NCBI GenBank assembly: GCA_964344055.1
Contig: CAYFLT010000006.1
Coordinates: forward strand, 1-64,000
DNA: 64,000 nucleotides
Source: OFTM10 sp964344055
Lineage (GTDB): Bacteria > Actinomycetota > Acidimicrobiia > Acidimicrobiales > Aldehydirespiratoraceae
Direction: 5' to 3'
Below are positions 36,320 to 43,257 of this stretch, piece by piece. The notes under the pieces are model-generated. The model searched no databases. It saw nothing but the letters and a program-made list of their open reading frames with translations, and was not told the origin of the DNA. Made by a program: the position numbers and the translations under genes. Numbering within the stretch: position 1 is the first letter of the stretch; each line of letters starts with the position of its first letter.

Positions 36320-37168
36320 ATGCCGCCAGACCCCTCGATGGAGCTCAAGACCACCCGATGGGAAGTCGACGACGGCGTCGGGGTTCTCACCCTCTCCCGC
36401 CCACGGTCACACAACGCGTGGACCGGGCGGATGCACACCGAGCTTCGCCACCTCCTGATCTCGGCCGACACCGACCCCGACGTCCGAGTCATCGTCATCA
36501 CCGGTGATCCCGAAGGCCGCTCCTTTTGCCCCGGAGCCGACAGCCGAGCCCTCGAGGGACACGTCGAGCGGGGCGGATATGACGCCGGCACCCCCGCCGA
36601 CCTCGCGAATCCCGGCCACGGTGTCCACCCCGAATTCGACGCCGATTTCGCCTACTTTTTCGGTCTCGAGACCGTCACCATCGCCGCTCTCAACGGCGCG
36701 GCAGCCGGGGCCGGGCTCGTGCTGGCGTGCTGGTGCGACCTCCGGTTCGCCGCGCCGGGGATCAAGCTCACCGCCGCCCACGGCCGACTCAACCTTCCCG
36801 TCGAGTACGGCCTGTCGTGGTTGCTGCCCCGCCTGATCGGGCACGGCCGGGCCAGTGACCTGTTGTTGTCGAGCCGGGTGTTCCTCTCCGAGGAGGCCGA
36901 GGCGATGGGGCTGGTGAACCGAGTGGTCCCGACCGACGAGCTCCTCGACACGGCCCTGGAGTACGCCCGCTCACTGGTCACCGGAGTCAGCCCCCATGCC
37001 CTTCGGGCGAGCAAGCGACAGCTCGCCATCGATGCCATCCGCCCCGGTCCGGCTGGGTCGGTGCGAGACGCCCAGCACCGGCTCGACGCGATGACCACCG
37101 AGGCGGACTACCGCGAGGCGATCCAAGCATTCGTCGAGCGTCGCCCGGGACGCTGGACCGACAGCTGA
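36320..37168 (+). CDS. enoyl-CoA hydratase/isomerase family protein
   Basis: A 282-residue crotonase-fold protein. VGVLTLSRPRSHNAWTGRM near residue 20, SFCPGADSRAL near residue 70, then TIAALNGAAAGAGLVLACWCDLRFAA near residue 120, where the oxyanion-hole glycine sits. The position where hydratases have catalytic glutamate near residue 143 reads L-P-V-E-Y-G-L, so one glutamate is kept. It hydrates or isomerises enoyl-CoA. Its own promoter at 36308 suggests separate control from the operon at 31152-34378, though it completes that pathway. Confidence 0.8.
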   Translation: MPPDPSMELKTTRWEVDDGVGVLTLSRPRSHNAWTGRMHTELRHLLISADTDPDVRVIVITGDPEGRSFCPGADSRALEGHVERGGYDAGTPADLANPGHGVHPEFDADFAYFFGLETVTIAALNGAAAGAGLVLACWCDLRFAAPGIKLTAAHGRLNLPVEYGLSWLLPRLIGHGRASDLLLSSRVFLSEEAEAMGLVNRVVPTDELLDTALEYARSLVTGVSPHALRASKRQLAIDAIRPGPAGSVRDAQHRLDAMTTEADYREAIQAFVERRPGRWTDS

Positions 37169-37219
37169 ATCCAGTTGCCAATCCGGTTCAAGATCCCGGC
37201 CGAAAGGTCGATACAACAA

Positions 37220-37346
37220 GCGGCCGGCGGATTCGCCCCCGCTGGCCGCACGAGGAAGGGTGGGGGTTTGACACTCCCTCCAACGCATCGCCACCAGCGC
37301 TTTTCCAGGGTGCTGGCGCACTCGTCAGGCCTCCGCCCCCTCCTCG
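37220..37346. ncRNA. structured repeat copy 1
   Basis: Hairpin A (GCGGCC 37220-37225 with GGCCGC 37244-37249, loop ATTCGCCC) is followed after 1 nt by stem B: 37251-37271 pairs with 37325-37346 in about 19 bp, enclosing the conserved 54-nt domain at 37272-37325. Stem B has only one internal loop of A against CC and uses several G-T pairs. Stem sequence is unlike the other copies, but the pairing is kept. It begins 51 nt after the enoyl-CoA hydratase stop. The transcribed strand is unknown. Confidence 0.6.
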
Positions 37347-37433
37347 GTCCCCATCACGGAGTGTGAGCGACCACTCCCGGTGGCGACCGGTAGCGGTCAC
37401 TCAACCGAGACACCCATCCGCCGAAGGATCCAG

Positions 37434-37554
37434 TGTCCGGGGGATTCGCCCCCACCGGACAGAGGCCGGGCAGGGTTTCGACACTCCCTCCAACGCATCG
37501 CCACCAGCGCTTTTCCAGGGTGCTGGCGCACTCGTCGGATCCCTGTCCGGTCTC
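37434..37554. ncRNA. structured repeat copy 2
   Basis: Hairpin A: TGTCCGG (37434-37440) with CCGGACA (37455-37461), GGG with CCC inside, loop ATTCGCC. Stem B follows at once: 37462-37481 pairs with 37535-37554, about 20 bp with a single T-T mismatch. The conserved domain is 37482-37535. It ends 6 nt before the stop codon of the small membrane protein gene read on the minus strand, so it would be at that gene's 3' end. Confidence 0.6.
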
Positions 37555-37560
37555 GCCCCT

Positions 37561-37770
37561 TCAGCCCGAGATCAGGCTGCCGAGTGCCCAGATGGCCGCG
37601 ACCACTCCGATCACGATGAAGGCGATGCTGCGCCCCAAGGGGGCCCGTTCCAAGTCGTCGTCCTCCCGCCGGGTCTCCGGCGGACGAACCAGCGCGAGCA
37701 CGTTGCCAACGGCCATGGCACCGCCGATCGCGAGTACGAGCCAGGCCAGGAGATCTTCGCCGAGAAACAC
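37561..37770 (-). CDS. small membrane protein, two helices
   Basis: A 69-residue protein with two likely transmembrane helices (LLAWLVLAIGGAMAVGNVLAL, residues 7-27, and SIAFIVIGVVAAIWALGSLI, residues 48-67) and a charged loop RPPETRREDDDLERAPLG. No motif tells its function. The start ATG and the compact fit between two copies of the structured repeat suggest a real gene. Copy 2 of the repeat begins right after its stop, as the 3' end structure would. Confidence 0.6.
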   Translation of the reverse strand: MFLGEDLLAWLVLAIGGAMAVGNVLALVRPPETRREDDDLERAPLGRSIAFIVIGVVAAIWALGSLISG

Positions 37771-37884
37771 GCCTCATGATCGCCCCGCAGGAGGGCGGGG
37801 GCCAACTGGAGCCAACCGAGTGGTCCATCCAGCTCATTCGGCGCCATTTGGTCAAGGACCGGTGGCCGGCTCCGATAGGGAGGA

Positions 37885-38005
37885 TGTGGGCGGCTTCGCC
37901 ACCGCCTGCACCGAGAGGTCGGCGGGGGCGAGGCACTCCCTCCAACGCATCGCCACCAGCGCTTTTCCAGGGTGCTGGCGCACTCGTCTCGCTTCCGCCC
38001 CTCTC
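37885..38005. ncRNA. structured repeat copy 3
   Basis: Hairpin A: TGTGGGCGG (37885-37893 region) with CCGCCTGCA, loop CTTCGCCA, with G-T pairs. Stem B: 37913-37933 pairs with 37987-38005 in about 19 bp with a 2-nt bulge. The conserved 54-nt domain is 37934-37987. It lies 14 nt downstream of the stop codon of the gene at 38020 on the minus strand, again at a gene 3' end. Confidence 0.6.
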
Positions 38006-38019
38006 ACCCCTCCATCCGG

Positions 38020-38694
38020 TCAGCCGAAGTCCGATTCGGAGACCTCGGTACGGATCGAGTGGACCAACTCCGTGTCGACCGCCGATTGGCGTCGGATTCG
38101 GGCCGACGACAGCGCACCGCTGGCCGGATCGAAGCAGAACTCCGCCCAGCGGCCCCACGGCGACGCCGCCGCGAACACGTCGAGCTCGGCTCGATAGCAG
38201 CCCGGACCCGCCCGCTCGATCGAGTAGAGCCGACCGGGGCCCGAGACGTAGTCCTCGACCAGCCGCAATTCGGCATCGACTCGTTCGTCGTATCCGAGCC
38301 CGGCGTCGCCGGCCAGGCAGGCGGGAGCGATGATCTCGTCGTCGGAGGAGTCGCAGGTGGCGACCAAGCTGTCGATCTCCTCCACGGTTGAACCGAGCCG
38401 CACCACCAGCCGCCGAGGTGGGTCCTGCGCCGTGTACACCGGCCCGGTCAGCGGTTCATCGATGCCGTCGAGGGCGCGCTGCCATGTGCCTTCGGTGACG
38501 AAGCTCGCAGTGCGCCACCGGCGCCACGCCGCGACGAGACCGGTAGCCGCCTCTGGATCGTGTTCCACGGCCGGAAACGAGGTGTCGGGCGCCACCGGAC
38601 CGGAGGCGCCGCCGTCGACGAAGAGGGCATAGACGCCCATGGCCAGAAGAAGGCCGAGGATCAACCCGAGCAGTGCGGTGAGACCCCGTTCCAC
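38020..38694 (-). CDS. membrane-anchored protein, unknown function
   Basis: A 224-residue protein with one N-terminal hydrophobic helix (LTALLGLILGLLLAMGVYAL, residues 4-23, after a short basic start) and an extracytoplasmic domain with a conserved W-rich region (VAAWRRWRTASFVTEGTWQRAL) and several cysteines (TCDSSDDEIIAPACL, GCYRAEL, FCFDPASG) that could form two disulfides. I do not recognise it. The GTG start is 11 nt after the dnaB stop, so it is the last gene of the replication operon and might act at the envelope in growth. Confidence 0.6.
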   Translation of the reverse strand: MERGLTALLGLILGLLLAMGVYALFVDGGASGPVAPDTSFPAVEHDPEAATGLVAAWRRWRTASFVTEGTWQRALDGIDEPLTGPVYTAQDPPRRLVVRLGSTVEEIDSLVATCDSSDDEIIAPACLAGDAGLGYDERVDAELRLVEDYVSGPGRLYSIERAGPGCYRAELDVFAAASPWGRWAEFCFDPASGALSSARIRRQSAVDTELVHSIRTEVSESDFG

Positions 38695-38704
38695 CCGCGG
38701 CCCG

Positions 38705-40054
38705 TCAGACGTCTCGGCGGGTGAGATTTCGAAACGACGTGAACCTCGGCACGAAACCGAGCTGGNNNNNNNNNNCGTTGCGATGCTTGGCGACGATGAC
38801 CTCGGCCATGCCCTCGCTGTCGCCACCGGGGTTGTAGACCTCGTCGCGGTAAAGGAACAGCACGACGTCGGCGTCCTGCTCGATCGAGCCCGACTCGCGG
38901 AGGTCGGCCAGCATCGGCCGCTTGTCCTGGCGCATCTCGAGGTTTCGAGACAGCTGGGACAGGCCGAGCACCGGGCACTGGAGTTCGCGGGCCAGGATCT
39001 TGAGCCCTCGGGAGATCTCGGCGACCTCGACCTGGCGGCTCTCCGCCCCGGCTCGTCCGGTCATCAGCTGGAGATAGTCGACGACGATCAGCCCGAGGTC
39101 GCCCGCTCGGCTCTTGAGGCGCCGGGCCTTCGCCCGAATCTCCATGATGGTGAGGTTCGGGTTGTCGTCGATCCACAGGGGGGCCTCGGCCATGCGGCCG
39201 ATGCCGTTGGAGATGCGGGTCCAGTCGTCCTCGGTGAGCTTGCCGTCCCGCATGTTCTTCGCGTCGACGTTCGCTTCGGAGCACAACATGCGCTGGGTGA
39301 GTTCGAGGTGACCCATCTCCAGCGAGAACACGAGCACCGGCTTGTGCTCCCGCACCGCCGCGTGCGCCGCGATGTTCAACGCGAAGGCGGTCTTGCCCAT
39401 CGCCGGGCGGGCCCCCACCACGACCAGCGCGTTGGGTTGGAGTCCCGACAGCAACTCATCGAGATCGATGAACCCGGTGGGTGTGCCGGTGATGCCCTCA
39501 CCGAGCTCGTACAGATGCTCCAGCCGATCGAGGGTGGCATCGAGCAGGTCGCGGATCTCGCCCATGGTGTCGGCCACACGGCCCTGAGCCACCTGGAACA
39601 TCTTGTTCTCGGCCTCGTCGACTGCTCTCGAAACGTCGTCGGGCCGGCTGAAACCGATCTCGGCGATGTCACCGGCCGTTTCGATGAGTCGGCGGAGGGT
39701 GAAGTTCTCCGCGACGATCTTCGCGTACTTGGCGGCGTTCGACGTGGCCGGTGTGTTGACCTGGAGGCTGATCAGGCCATCGAGCCCACCGATCGAATCC
39801 AGCACGCCCGACCGGTCGAGCTCGTTCGCCACCGTGACCGGATCAGCAGGATCACCCACGGCATACAGCGTGGAGATGGCATCGAAGACGTGGGCGTGAG
39901 CCGGACGGTAGAAATGCGCCGTCTCGGTGTGTTCGACTGCGTCGGCGATCGCGTCACGTGACAACAACATCGCGCCGAGGAGTGATTCCTCGGCCTCGAG
40001 GTTGTGAGGCGGAACCCGCGGGGCCCGACCGATGTCGATGTCACTCATCACCAT
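38705..40054 (-). CDS. dnaB: replicative DNA helicase DnaB
   Basis: The hexameric replication-fork helicase, 449 residues as assembled. The N-terminal domain starts PPHNLEAEESLLGAML (residues 15-30); the RecA-like motor has Walker A GARPAMGKTAF near residue 214, Walker B LIVVDYLQLM near residue 325, and the DLRESGSIEQDADVV segment near residue 405. There is no intein. A 10-N gap (38766-38775) falls in the AKHRN-QLGFVPRF loop; usual DnaB proteins have two more residues there, so the gap length is a placeholder. ATG at 40054 is preferred over 40048 by distance from GGAGG; either works. A perfect DnaA box lies upstream. Confidence 0.9.
   Translation of the reverse strand: MVMSDIDIGRAPRVPPHNLEAEESLLGAMLLSRDAIADAVEHTETAHFYRPAHAHVFDAISTLYAVGDPADPVTVANELDRSGVLDSIGGLDGLISLQVNTPATSNAAKYAKIVAENFTLRRLIETAGDIAEIGFSRPDDVSRAVDEAENKMFQVAQGRVADTMGEIRDLLDATLDRLEHLYELGEGITGTPTGFIDLDELLSGLQPNALVVVGARPAMGKTAFALNIAAHAAVREHKPVLVFSLEMGHLELTQRMLCSEANVDAKNMRDGKLTEDDWTRISNGIGRMAEAPLWIDDNPNLTIMEIRAKARRLKSRAGDLGLIVVDYLQLMTGRAGAESRQVEVAEISRGLKILARELQCPVLGLSQLSRNLEMRQDKRPMLADLRESGSIEQDADVVLFLYRDEVYNPGGDSEGMAEVIVAKHRNXXXXQLGFVPRFTSFRNLTRRDV
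38766..38775. other. assembly gap (10 N) inside dnaB
   Basis: The gap interrupts the C-terminal loop of DnaB without breaking the reading frame. Family proteins are longer by about 6 nt here, so the true distance is probably 16 nt. Confidence 0.9.
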
Positions 40055-40271
40055 GATGTGTGCGCCCCTCCAGACGGCACTGAGATCGTGCACCCGTCGT
40101 CCTGTGGGGTACCAGGGGACGACAGGGGGAATACCCCTTGTTTCATGGGGAAAATCGCTGTGGATAACCAGTGGAAAGCCACGCGGACATTGTCGTTCAC
40201 GGGCGCGCCGAATCCGGCCACCCCTCGTTCGGCAGGTGATACGCCGCCACCGATTGCCGGTGGCGTGCGGC
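40055..40271. promoter_or_regulatory. 217-nt spacer upstream of dnaB with DnaA box
   Basis: The spacer between rplI and dnaB holds a perfect DnaA box (TTATCCACA on the minus strand at 40167-40159), a GGGG-AATA-CCCC stem near 40124-40135 and the dnaB ribosome binding site GGAGG. dnaB could therefore be transcribed from this gap, with DnaA control, apart from the ribosomal genes upstream. Confidence 0.5.
40159..40167 (-). promoter_or_regulatory. DnaA box TTATCCACA
   Basis: An exact match to the consensus 9-mer, about 110 nt upstream of the dnaB start. I found no second perfect box nearby, so this looks like a regulatory site, not an origin. Confidence 0.5.
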
Positions 40272-40721
40272 TCACGACTCTTCGACGATCTCCACCGTGA
40301 TCGGGAACTGCACATCGGGGTGCAGCTTGCACATCACCGTGGACTGGCCCAGTTCCTTGAGGGGCTGGTCCAGATCGAGGGTGCGCCGATCGACGGTGAC
40401 ACCCGACTGGGCATCGACCGCTTCGGCCACGTCGGCCGCGCCGACCGACCCGAACAGGCGACCACCGTCGCCGGCCTTCGCCGAGATGGTGAACACCATC
40501 GGCACCAGCTTGGTGGCGACTTCCTCGGCATCAGCACGAGTGGCGGCATCGCGCAGCGACGCCGCTCGACGCATCGCCTCGGCCTGGCCTTCGGCACCGG
40601 CGGTGGCCTTCAGCGCGAGTCCCTTCGGGGACAAGAAGTTGCGGAAGTAGCCGTCGGCCACATCGTGCATCTCGCCCTTCCGGCCAAGCCCGTCGACGTC
40701 GGAACGCAGGATGACCTTCAC
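40272..40721 (-). CDS. rplI: 50S ribosomal protein bL9
   Basis: A 149-residue bL9. It opens KVILRSDVDGLGRKGEMHDVADGYFRNFLSPKGLAL (the conserved N-domain, residues 3-40), followed by a helix-rich linker and the C-terminal rRNA-binding domain ending VEIVEES. The GTG start overlaps the rpsR stop (GTGA). It contacts 23S rRNA and keeps mRNA register on the ribosome. Confidence 0.9.
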   Translation of the reverse strand: MKVILRSDVDGLGRKGEMHDVADGYFRNFLSPKGLALKATAGAEGQAEAMRRAASLRDAATRADAEEVATKLVPMVFTISAKAGDGGRLFGSVGAADVAEAVDAQSGVTVDRRTLDLDQPLKELGQSTVMCKLHPDVQFPITVEIVEES

Positions 40722-41167
40722 GACTCCGAAGCCTCCGTGTTCTCGGCCGAGGTGAACTCGACACCCTCGACCTCCGCCACTGCGGCGGCGTTGTCCTCGA
40801 CCCCCTCGGCGGCGTCGCCCTCCGCACCGCTCGGCGGCGGGGCGCTCGGCCGCGGCGCCGGACCCTCGGCCCGACCGCGGTCGCGGTCCGACCGGTTGCT
40901 GCGCTGGGTGGTGACCCGCGTGGCATACGGAATCAGGGCCATCTCGCGGGCGACCTTCACTGCATCGGCACACAGCTTCTGCTGCTGGGCGTTGTTCCCC
41001 GTGACCCGACGGGCCCGGATCTTCGACCGCTCAGACACGAAACGGCGCAGCAAGTTCACATCCTTCCAGTCGACATAGTCGAGCTGTTCGGTGGTGAGGA
41101 TGCTGACCTTCTTCTTGGCCCTGCGGTTGTTGTCCTTGTTCTTCCCGCGCTTCTTGACCTTCGGCAT
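40718..41167 (-). CDS. rpsR: 30S ribosomal protein bS18 with long C-terminal tail
   Basis: The first 85 residues form a normal bS18: KKKVSILTTEQLDYVDWKDVNLLRRFVSERSKIRARRVTGNNAQQQKLCADAVKVAREMALIPY (split). The N-terminal zinc-type CXXC of some bS18 proteins is absent, so this is the zinc-free form. A 65-residue tail rich in Asp/Glu/Ala/Pro follows (RSNRSDRDRGRAEGPAPR then an acidic stretch), giving 149 residues where about 80 are usual. The tail is likely disordered. It lies between ssb and rplI. Confidence 0.85.
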   Translation of the reverse strand: MPKVKKRGKNKDNNRRAKKKVSILTTEQLDYVDWKDVNLLRRFVSERSKIRARRVTGNNAQQQKLCADAVKVAREMALIPYATRVTTQRSNRSDRDRGRAEGPAPRPSAPPPSGAEGDAAEGVEDNAAAVAEVEGVEFTSAENTEASES

Positions 41168-41221
41168 GGCGCTACTCCAGTTCTCTCGTTCTCGTACGTT
41201 CTCGGATCGACTCGATGCGGC

Positions 41222-41668
41222 CTAGAAGGGCTCTTCATCCATGTCGTAGGCAGGGGGAGGCTGGTTGCCCACGGCACGGCCACCGCCGCCACCCTGAGGC
41301 GCACCGCCACCGCCGCCCTTGAACTCGTTCTTGCGGATCTCCGCCGACGCCCACTTCAGGCTCGGCGCGACATCGTCGGCGATGATCTCGACCTTGGAAC
41401 GACGGTCGCCGTCCTGAGTCTCCCAACTGCGCTGGGAAAGGGTGCCGTAGATGACGACCCGCGACCCCTTCGTGATCGACTCGGCCACGTTCTCCGCGAG
41501 CTGACGGAAACAACTCACATCGAAGAACGAGACCTCGTCTTCGCCGTCCTGCTTGCGCTTGTTCCACGCAACGCCGAAGTTGGCGACCGCCATGCCGCCC
41601 TGGGTGAACCGCAGCTCCGGATCGCGGGTGACGTTTCCCACGACCGTGACGGTGTTGTCGAATCCCAT
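41222..41668 (-). CDS. ssb: single-stranded DNA-binding protein
   Basis: A 148-residue SSB. The OB fold covers residues 1-105 (FDNTVTVVGNVTRDPELRF, FFDVSCFRQLAENV, RVVIYGTLSQRSWETQDG), then a glycine-rich linker and the acidic tip MDEEPF that binds partner proteins. It is placed between rpsF and rpsR, as in most actinobacteria. GGAGG stands 8 nt before the ATG. Confidence 0.9.
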   Translation of the reverse strand: MGFDNTVTVVGNVTRDPELRFTQGGMAVANFGVAWNKRKQDGEDEVSFFDVSCFRQLAENVAESITKGSRVVIYGTLSQRSWETQDGDRRSKVEIIADDVAPSLKWASAEIRKNEFKGGGGGAPQGGGGGRAVGNQPPPAYDMDEEPF

Positions 41669-41684
41669 TTCAGGTACCTCCGAA

Positions 41685-42038
41685 TCAGCCGGCCGGCGCC
41701 GGCTCGGCGCCTCCCAGGAGGCCACGACGAGCGGCTTCCTTGTCGGGGAGACGGAACAGCTTGTGGCGGACAATGTCGTCCGCGAGACGAAGCTGGCGTT
41801 CGGTGGTGGGAAGCCCAGGCGTCTCGGTGACGATCTCCCACACCACGTAGGTGCCTTCGTTCTTGTGATTGATCTCGTACGCGAACTTGCGGCGACCCCA
41901 GTTGTCGGTCGACGCGATCCGGCCACCCTCATCGGTGACGAGACCCTCGGTTCGCGTGATCACCGCAGGGACATCGGCCTCGGCGACGTCGCTGTCGATG
42001 ATGATCATCAATTCGTACACTCGCGTGACCACGAGCAT
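41685..42038 (-). CDS. rpsF: 30S ribosomal protein bS6
   Basis: A 117-residue bS6, first gene of the operon. YELMIIIDSDVAEADVPAVI and RRKFAYEINHKNEGTYVVWEI are the usual alpha-beta landmarks; the C-terminal tail GLLGGAEPAPAG is short. A full AGGAGGTGA ribosome binding site precedes the ATG, unlike the leaderless genes of the window. bS6 binds with bS18 to 16S rRNA, so the operon couples their supply. Confidence 0.9.
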   Translation of the reverse strand: MLVVTRVYELMIIIDSDVAEADVPAVITRTEGLVTDEGGRIASTDNWGRRKFAYEINHKNEGTYVVWEIVTETPGLPTTERQLRLADDIVRHKLFRLPDKEAARRGLLGGAEPAPAG

Positions 42039-42249
42039 TCACCTCCTGTGGACCCGGCGAACCGGGGCCCCTTCCCGGGGCAGGGGTTTCTCGGTTGTGG
42101 ACCCTGCCGCAGCCGGGCCATCCCCCGAAAGGGACCAGAGAAGGCTACCGGCCGAACACGCTGAAACGACATGGCTCCACCCTCCCACAGGGGTATGACA
42201 GTCTCTTCTGGCTCGCCTTCTGGCTCGCTTCGCTCGCACCCCACTCGCC

Positions 42250-42537
42250 GGCCGCAGCCAGAATCTGCGAGGTGAGCCGCACCAACGGTGCGGCGATCCC
42301 GCAGCGACACCAGCGGCCGCAGCCAGAATCTGCGAGGTGAGCCGCACCAACGGTGCGGCGATCCCGCANNNNNNNNNNNNNNNNNNNNNNNNNNNNNNNN
42401 NNNNNNNNNNNNNNNNNNNNNNNNNNNNNNNNNNNNNNNNNNNNNNNNNNNNNNNNNNNNNNNNNNNNGCGACACCAGCGGCCGAGCCCAGAATCTGCGA
42501 GGTGAGCCGCACCAACGGTGCGGCGATCCCGCAGCGA
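42250..42537. repeat. 65-bp tandem array, collapsed by gap
   Basis: Two copies are exactly 65 nt apart (starts at 42250 and 42315), and a third lies beyond the N run (start 42480, with a one-base shift and a G/C swap). Each unit contains the perfect stem GCCGCACC-AAC-GGTGCGGC (42276-42294 in copy 1) and CGCAG/CTGCG. The 100-N run is a placeholder, so copy number is unknown. It is between divergent rpsF and ribA. Confidence 0.8.
42369..42468. other. assembly gap (100 N) inside the tandem array
   Basis: Exactly 100 N, flanked on both sides by the same 65-bp unit. The spacing of the outer copies is not a multiple of 65, so the real length is unresolved; the number of units is probably larger than three. 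Confidence 0.9.
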
Positions 42538-42567
42538 CCGCAGGGTGTGCTCGTGTCGTCTGTCGAC

Positions 42568-42582
42568 TAGCCTTCGGCCACC
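42568..42582 (+). promoter_or_regulatory. -10 element TAGCCT, ribA
   Basis: TAGCCT at 42568-42573, 9 nt before the ATG at 42583. Confidence 0.4.
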
Positions 42583-43239
42583 ATGGTTTCGATTCGCAAC
42601 CAACCTGGCGCGGCTGTGGTCACCCAGACCGGGAGGGCAACGGTGCCGACCGAGTTCGGCACCTTCGTCGCCCACGCCTACCGCGATCGTGACCGCCTCG
42701 AACATCTCGCCTATGTCGTCGGCGATCTGTCCTCCGACGGCGACCCGTTGGTTCGAGTCCATTCCGAGTGCCTCACCGGCGATGTGCTCGGCTCGCTGCG
42801 CTGTGACTGCGGGAGCCAACTCCAGTCCGCCCTCACCCGAATCGGATCCGAAGCCGTCGGCGTCCTGCTCTATCTCCGTGGCCACGAAGGCCGTGGCATC
42901 GGACTCGGCCACAAGCTCCAGGCCTACGAACTCCAGGACTCGGGACTCGACACCGTAGAGGCCAATCACGCTCTCGGATTCCCCACCGATGCCCGCGACT
43001 ACACCGTCGCCGCGGCGATCCTCGCGGACCTCGGGGTCGATCGGATCCGGCTGCTGTCCAACAACCCGGCCAAGTCCGCCGGCCTCGCCGCTCATGGCGT
43101 CGAGATCGTCGAGCAACTCCCACTGCCCGGAGTGGCCACCCGCGAGAACCTCCGATACCTGGAGACGAAGCGGCTGCGCATGGACCACACGCTGGACGGA
43201 TTCGACAGCGAGGGCGACCCGGGCTCCCGCACGGCCTGA
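42583..43239 (+). CDS. ribA: GTP cyclohydrolase II
   Basis: A 218-residue GTP cyclohydrolase II, the first step of riboflavin biosynthesis. The zinc site is CLTGDVLGSLRCDC near residue 65 (C-x10-C-x-C), and RGHEGRGIGLGHK near residue 105 is the active-site arginine region. The gene is separate from the ribB domain, unlike the fused RibBA of many actinobacteria, so ribB must lie elsewhere. The other rib genes are not seen here. Confidence 0.85.
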   Translation: MVSIRNQPGAAVVTQTGRATVPTEFGTFVAHAYRDRDRLEHLAYVVGDLSSDGDPLVRVHSECLTGDVLGSLRCDCGSQLQSALTRIGSEAVGVLLYLRGHEGRGIGLGHKLQAYELQDSGLDTVEANHALGFPTDARDYTVAAAILADLGVDRIRLLSNNPAKSAGLAAHGVEIVEQLPLPGVATRENLRYLETKRLRMDHTLDGFDSEGDPGSRTA

Positions 43240-43245
43240 ACCCAC

Positions 43246-43257
43246 TAGCGTCGCGGC
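43246..43257 (+). promoter_or_regulatory. -10 element TAGCGT, amidohydrolase
   Basis: TAGCGT at 43246-43251, 6 nt before the ATG at 43258; the 12-nt spacing motif repeats the one at 7876. Confidence 0.5.

Larger units (their letters stand above)
37169..37560. other. gene-free stretch carrying two structured repeats
   Basis: No protein gene is supported here. It contains copies 1 and 2 of the structured element (37220-37346 and 37434-37554). Between them, at 37364-37402, the arms GAG-C-GACC and GGTC-A-CTC can pair, and CCGGT pairs with ACCGG inside them. Confidence 0.6.
42039..42582. other. 544-nt upstream region of rpsF and ribA
   Basis: Holds the rpsF leader and promoter on the minus strand, a TTCTGGCTCGC doublet at about 42207-42229, a 65-bp tandem array with an assembly gap (42250-42540), and the ribA -10 element. 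No protein gene is supported; the long frames read through the array on both strands are artefacts of the repeat and of N. Confidence 0.6.

Noticed and set aside
37220..38005. CRISPR array
   Set aside because: Copies are unevenly spaced (210 and 452 nt), with flanking stems and a gene between them, and there are no cas genes.
37220..38005. Integron attC cassette sites
   Set aside because: No RYYYAAC/GTTRRRY core pairs and no integrase; the conserved part is the apical domain, opposite to attC.
38705..40054. Intein in DnaB
   Set aside because: The helicase motifs run without insertion, and the length of about 449 residues is normal.
40055..40271. Chromosomal origin
   Set aside because: Only one DnaA box, no AT-rich unwinding region and no dnaA or dnaN.
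42250..42540. CRISPR array at the tandem repeat
   Set aside because: Units are adjacent without variable spacers, and the period is exactly 65 nt.
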